Origin: Bacilli bacterium
GTDB taxonomy: Bacteria > Bacillota > Bacilli > Tumebacillales > JAQBPP01
Reading direction: 5' to 3'
Length of the DNA: 8,496 bases
NCBI GenBank assembly: GCA_028287455.1
Contig: JAQBPP010000340.1
Coordinates: 1 to 8,496, forward strand
The notes under the pieces are model-generated. The model did no database searches and had not been told where the DNA came from. It saw nothing but the letters and a program-made list of their open reading frames with translations. Below, piece after piece: positions 6,311-8,496 of the stretch (its first letter is position 1; every line of letters starts with the position of its first letter). The position numbers and the translations under genes are program-made.

Positions 6311-6340
6311 TTAGATAGAGTTGAACCATCTTCGGATTGA

Positions 6341-6365
6341 ATTAACCTTTCGAGAGAAGTTTAAT
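6341..6365. repeat. Inverted repeat overlapping the poxB -35 region
   Basis: ATTAACCTT (6341-6349) and AAGTTTAAT (6357-6365) are complementary in eight of nine positions around a 7-nt spacer. The right arm contains the GTTTAA -35 of the proposed SigB promoter, so a protein bound here could compete with the polymerase. No run of T follows, so it is not a terminator. Confidence 0.4.
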
Positions 6366-6384
6366 ACCCGTTAACATTGGGTAA
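6359..6384 (+). promoter_or_regulatory. Candidate SigB promoter of poxB
   Basis: GTTTAA (6359-6364) matches the SigB -35 consensus perfectly and GGGTAA (6379-6384) differs from the -10 GGGTAT in one base; the spacer is 14 nt. Transcription would start near 6391 and give an 85-nt leader before the ATG at 6476. The B. subtilis counterpart of this gene, ydaP, is known as a SigB-dependent general-stress gene, which fits. This is the best of the three SigB-like sites in the window. Confidence 0.65.
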
Positions 6385-6427
6385 GTGATGAAGAAACTTC
6401 GTACAGTTGTCCGAAGATCACTCAACC
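6379..6427. repeat. Long imperfect inverted repeat in the poxB leader
   Basis: GGGTAAGTGAT (6379-6389) pairs with ATCACTCAACC (6417-6427) in nine of eleven positions; an inner stem CTTCG (6397-6401) with CGAAG (6412-6416) continues it around a 10-nt loop, with a 7-nt bulge at 6390-6396. The left arm begins at the SigB -10, so most of the left outer arm lies before the expected start of transcription. That points to a DNA operator more than to an RNA structure, though the inner stem could form in RNA. Confidence 0.4.
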
Positions 6428-6447
6428 AATAGTACGTGTGTCAAGCG

Positions 6448-6453
6448 TATAAT
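6448..6453 (+). promoter_or_regulatory. Possible SigA -10 box of poxB
   Basis: A perfect TATAAT lies 22 nt before the poxB ATG, in GCGTATAATAGG. No TTGACA-like element occurs at the right distance, so the assignment is weak. If used, the leader would be only about 15 nt. Confidence 0.25.
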
Positions 6454-6475
6454 AGGAACGACTAGGAGCGGAAAA

Positions 6476-8203
6476 ATGAGCCAAACAGTTGCGGACTCAC
6501 TCGTAGAGGCACTATTAAACGCAGGCGTTACAAGGATTTACGGAATTGTTGGAGACTCGCTTAATGCGATAATTGATGCAGTCCGACGTTCCGGGAAAAT
6601 CCAGTGGATTCATGTTCGGCATGAGGAAGTTGCAGCGTTTGCGGCTGGTGCAGATGCTGCAGTAAGTGGCACTATTGGGGTATGCGCGGGCAGCAGTGGC
6701 CCTGGCAACGTACATCTCATCAACGGACTGTACGACTGCCAGCGCAGCCGAATACCGGTACTGGCCATCGCTGCGCATATTTCAAGCGATGAGATTGGTG
6801 GGCAATACTTTCAGGAAACGCATCCCGAACAACTTTTTAAGGACTGCAGTCACTACTGTGAAATTGTGACCAGCGCGTCTCAAATGCCTCGCTCGTTAAC
6901 GATGGCTATGCAAAGTGCGGTTTCACGTAGCGGAGTTTCCGTACTTGTTATCCCAGGTGATGTTGCAGCTCAGCCTGCAGAATACGCTATACCTGAGCAA
7001 GTCATTCACGTCACGAAGCCAGTCGTGCATCCGGCTGAATCTGAATTAGAGCACCTGGCGAAATACCTCAATGAAGGAAAGCGTATCACTCTATTGTGTG
7101 GAGCGGGTTGTGCGGGCGCTCACTCGGTGCTTATGCAACTCTGCGAAAAACTAAAGTCGCCGATGGTCATTGCATTGCGTGGCAAAGAACATCTGGAGTA
7201 CGACAACCCGTATTTCGTTGGTATGACTGGTCTAATCGGTTATTCGTCCGGATACCACGCCATCATGGACTGCGACGTATTGCTAATGCTCGGTACAGAC
7301 TTCCCGTATCGGCAGTTCTACCCGACAAACGCTATCATCCTTCAGGTCGACATTCAGCCGGGAAATCTGGGGCGTCGAACTGCTCTTACCTTAGGGCTGT
7401 GCGGCGATGTCAAGGATACTGTTGAATCTCTGCTTCCTTTCCTAAAGGAGGATCATAATTCCACTTATTTAGAACAGTCAATTACAAAATATCAACAAGT
7501 GCGCAAAGAACTTGATGAACTCGCAACCGGAACACCTGGACGTCTGCCTATTCATCCTCAATACCTTACAAAGGTGCTCAGCGATCTTACGAGCGATGAT
7601 GCCGTGTTTACCTGTGATGTCGGCACACCGACGTTATGGGCTGCACGATATCTGCGCATGAACGGGAAACGGAGGCTTTTGGGTTCTTTTAATCATGGAA
7701 CGATGGCGAATGCGATGCCACAGGCGATTGGAGCTCAAATCGCAATGCCTTATCGTCAGGTCATTTCACTGTCCGGCGATGGTGGAATTGCGATGTTGCT
7801 GGGTGATCTGCTCACTTTAAGGCAGCATAAAGTGCCCGTAAAAGTCGTAGTATTCAACAACTCTTCACTAAGCTTCGTAGAATTGGAAATGAAGGCTGCT
7901 GGTTTGCTGGAAACAGGAACTGATTTAGACAACCCTAATTTTGCGACTGTAGCGCAGGCATTAGGGATTGAAGGAATACGGGTAGAAGATCCCGCGGACC
8001 TTGAGGATGCAGTCCGGCGTGCTCTTGCACATAATGGACCCGTTTTGCTCGACGTTGTGGTGAACCGCCAGGAGATGTCGCTACCGCCGAAAATCACTTT
8101 GGATCAGGCGAAGGGATTCAGTCTCTGGATGTTAAAGGCGGTTCTAAATGGTCGCGGAGACGATTTGGTGGAACTTGCCAACACCAACCTGTTCCGTCGC
8201 TGA
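6476..8203 (+). CDS. poxB: Pyruvate oxidase / pyruvate dehydrogenase (quinone), PoxB type
   Basis: Thiamine diphosphate- and FAD-dependent enzyme that oxidises pyruvate to acetate and CO2 and passes the electrons to membrane quinone; counterpart of E. coli PoxB and B. subtilis YdaP. 575 aa, as expected (E. coli 572). The N-terminal PYR domain carries the catalytic Glu50 in VRHEEVAAFAAG; the middle FAD domain (about 185-345) includes CGAGCAGAH and LRGKEHLEYDNPY; the C-terminal PP domain has the ThDP signature from GDGG (434-437) to NN (461-462). The last 23 residues, from LKAVLNGRGDDLVELANTN on, correspond to the lipid-activated membrane-binding tail of E. coli PoxB and are intact, so the quinone-linked rather than the H2O2-forming lactobacillar type is indicated. 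The ATG at 6476 is preferred over the in-frame TTG at 6407 because AGGAG (6464-6468) lies 7 nt upstream and the family N-terminus begins there. A terminator follows at 8275. Confidence 0.95.
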   Translation: MSQTVADSLVEALLNAGVTRIYGIVGDSLNAIIDAVRRSGKIQWIHVRHEEVAAFAAGADAAVSGTIGVCAGSSGPGNVHLINGLYDCQRSRIPVLAIAAHISSDEIGGQYFQETHPEQLFKDCSHYCEIVTSASQMPRSLTMAMQSAVSRSGVSVLVIPGDVAAQPAEYAIPEQVIHVTKPVVHPAESELEHLAKYLNEGKRITLLCGAGCAGAHSVLMQLCEKLKSPMVIALRGKEHLEYDNPYFVGMTGLIGYSSGYHAIMDCDVLLMLGTDFPYRQFYPTNAIILQVDIQPGNLGRRTALTLGLCGDVKDTVESLLPFLKEDHNSTYLEQSITKYQQVRKELDELATGTPGRLPIHPQYLTKVLSDLTSDDAVFTCDVGTPTLWAARYLRMNGKRRLLGSFNHGTMANAMPQAIGAQIAMPYRQVISLSGDGGIAMLLGDLLTLRQHKVPVKVVVFNNSSLSFVELEMKAAGLLETGTDLDNPNFATVAQALGIEGIRVEDPADLEDAVRRALAHNGPVLLDVVVNRQEMSLPPKITLDQAKGFSLWMLKAVLNGRGDDLVELANTNLFRR

Positions 8204-8274
8204 GTAATTATTGCTTTCAGGTGGATTAAACTAAGCTACTATTCCAAATAATTTATTGATCAGTTCAACCGTTG

Positions 8275-8311
8275 AAAGGACAGTCGAATGATATTCGGCC
8301 TGTCCTTTTTT
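8275..8311 (+). terminator. Intrinsic terminator of poxB
   Basis: AAAGGACAG (8275-8283) pairs perfectly with CTGTCCTTT (8300-8308); the stem continues as TCGAAT (8284-8289) with ATTCGG (8293-8298, one T-G pair, bulged C8299) around the loop GAT. T8306-8311 forms the U-tract. It lies 71 nt behind the poxB stop and directly in front of a group II intron. Confidence 0.88.
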
Positions 8312-8313
8312 AA

Positions 8314-8496
8314 GTGCGCCCGGCATGGGCATTGTCTATAGGGTGAGAGTCCCCAATGGCGAAGGCAACAGTAGCCATTAGCTCAAAACAAGGGTGTCGA
8401 CCGTGAGGCCGAATCTGAAGTAGTTGGCGGCAAACCTCCGGACTGAGGAACACGAACTCCATATAAGGCTAGCAATAGTTGGATGAGTCTGCTTAA
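8314..8496 (+). mobile_element. 5' end of a group IIC intron (cut by window end)
   Basis: Self-splicing retroelement RNA beginning with the 5' splice-site sequence GTGCGCCCGGCATGGG. Its first 183 nt follow domain I of group IIC introns such as that of Oceanobacillus iheyensis, as I recall it: stem GCCC (8318-8321)/GGGC (8327-8330), TCTATAGGGTGAGAGTCCC, CAAGGGTGTC, GGCGGCAAACCTCCGG, CTGAGGAACACGAACTCC and ATATAAGGCTAG in this order. Domains II-VI and any reverse transcriptase/maturase gene lie beyond the window, so mobility cannot be judged. It starts two bases after the U-tract of the poxB terminator and on the same strand, which is the known target preference of class C introns. Confidence 0.9.

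Noticed and set aside
6407..6475. In-frame TTG start that would lengthen PoxB by 23 residues
   Set aside because: The ATG at 6476 has AGGAG 7 nt upstream and begins at the family's normal N-terminus; the extension lies in the leader with its inverted repeat.
4696..8203. Catalase placed here to remove peroxide made by the pyruvate oxidase
   Set aside because: The pyruvate enzyme has the PoxB-type membrane tail and should pass electrons to quinone rather than to oxygen, and the genes have separate promoters.
1..8496. CRISPR array, tRNA, rRNA, prophage attachment site or toxin-antitoxin pair
   Set aside because: No regularly spaced repeats, no tRNA-like cloverleaf and no matching gene pairs were seen on either strand.

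Overview
The window looks like a piece of a Bacillales chromosome (Bacillus or a close relative). The grounds are Shine-Dalgarno sites of the AGGAGG type about 7-8 nt before most starts, a B. subtilis-like bpsA-bpsB pair, a rhamnose kinase next to a DeoR regulator, three promoter-like sites that fit the general-stress sigma factor SigB, and the 5' end of a group IIC intron. The species cannot be fixed from this sequence.

Layout. 1-969: 3' part of a rhamnulokinase gene (rhaB), cut by the window start. 988-1773: DeoR-family repressor, probably RhaR, in the same operon. 1784-3397 (minus): a two-gene alkylpyrone module, type III polyketide synthase bpsA followed with no gap by the methyltransferase bpsB; it converges on rhaR. 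3434-3672 (plus): decayed paralogue of the 115-aa gene at 3771-4118. 4475 down to 3644 (minus): a run of small genes comprising a 54-aa ORF, a 44-codon remnant of class II fumarase (first and last ~22 codons joined in frame), the 115-aa protein and a 36-aa ORF. 4696-6150 (plus): small-subunit catalase. 6151-6475: intergenic region with an unassigned 51-codon minus-strand ORF and the poxB promoter region. 6476-8203 (plus): PoxB-type pyruvate:quinone oxidoreductase. 8275-8311: intrinsic terminator. 8314-8496: start of a group IIC intron inserted just behind that terminator; it runs off the window.

How the parts may work together. The middle of the window reads as a general-stress neighbourhood. 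A divergent pair of SigB-like promoters (GTTT-N-N, 14 nt, GGGTAA) lies between the small minus-strand gene cluster and the catalase, and a third with the same spacing and the same -10 lies upstream of poxB. This would place peroxide removal, a membrane-linked pyruvate oxidation route and an uncharacterised small protein family under one stress signal. The same area carries two gene remnants, so it has been reshuffled. No complete new system (defence island, CRISPR, toxin-antitoxin pair or biosynthetic cluster beyond bpsAB) is visible. The least explained parts are the small ORF cluster at 3644-4475 and the 6155-6310 segment.
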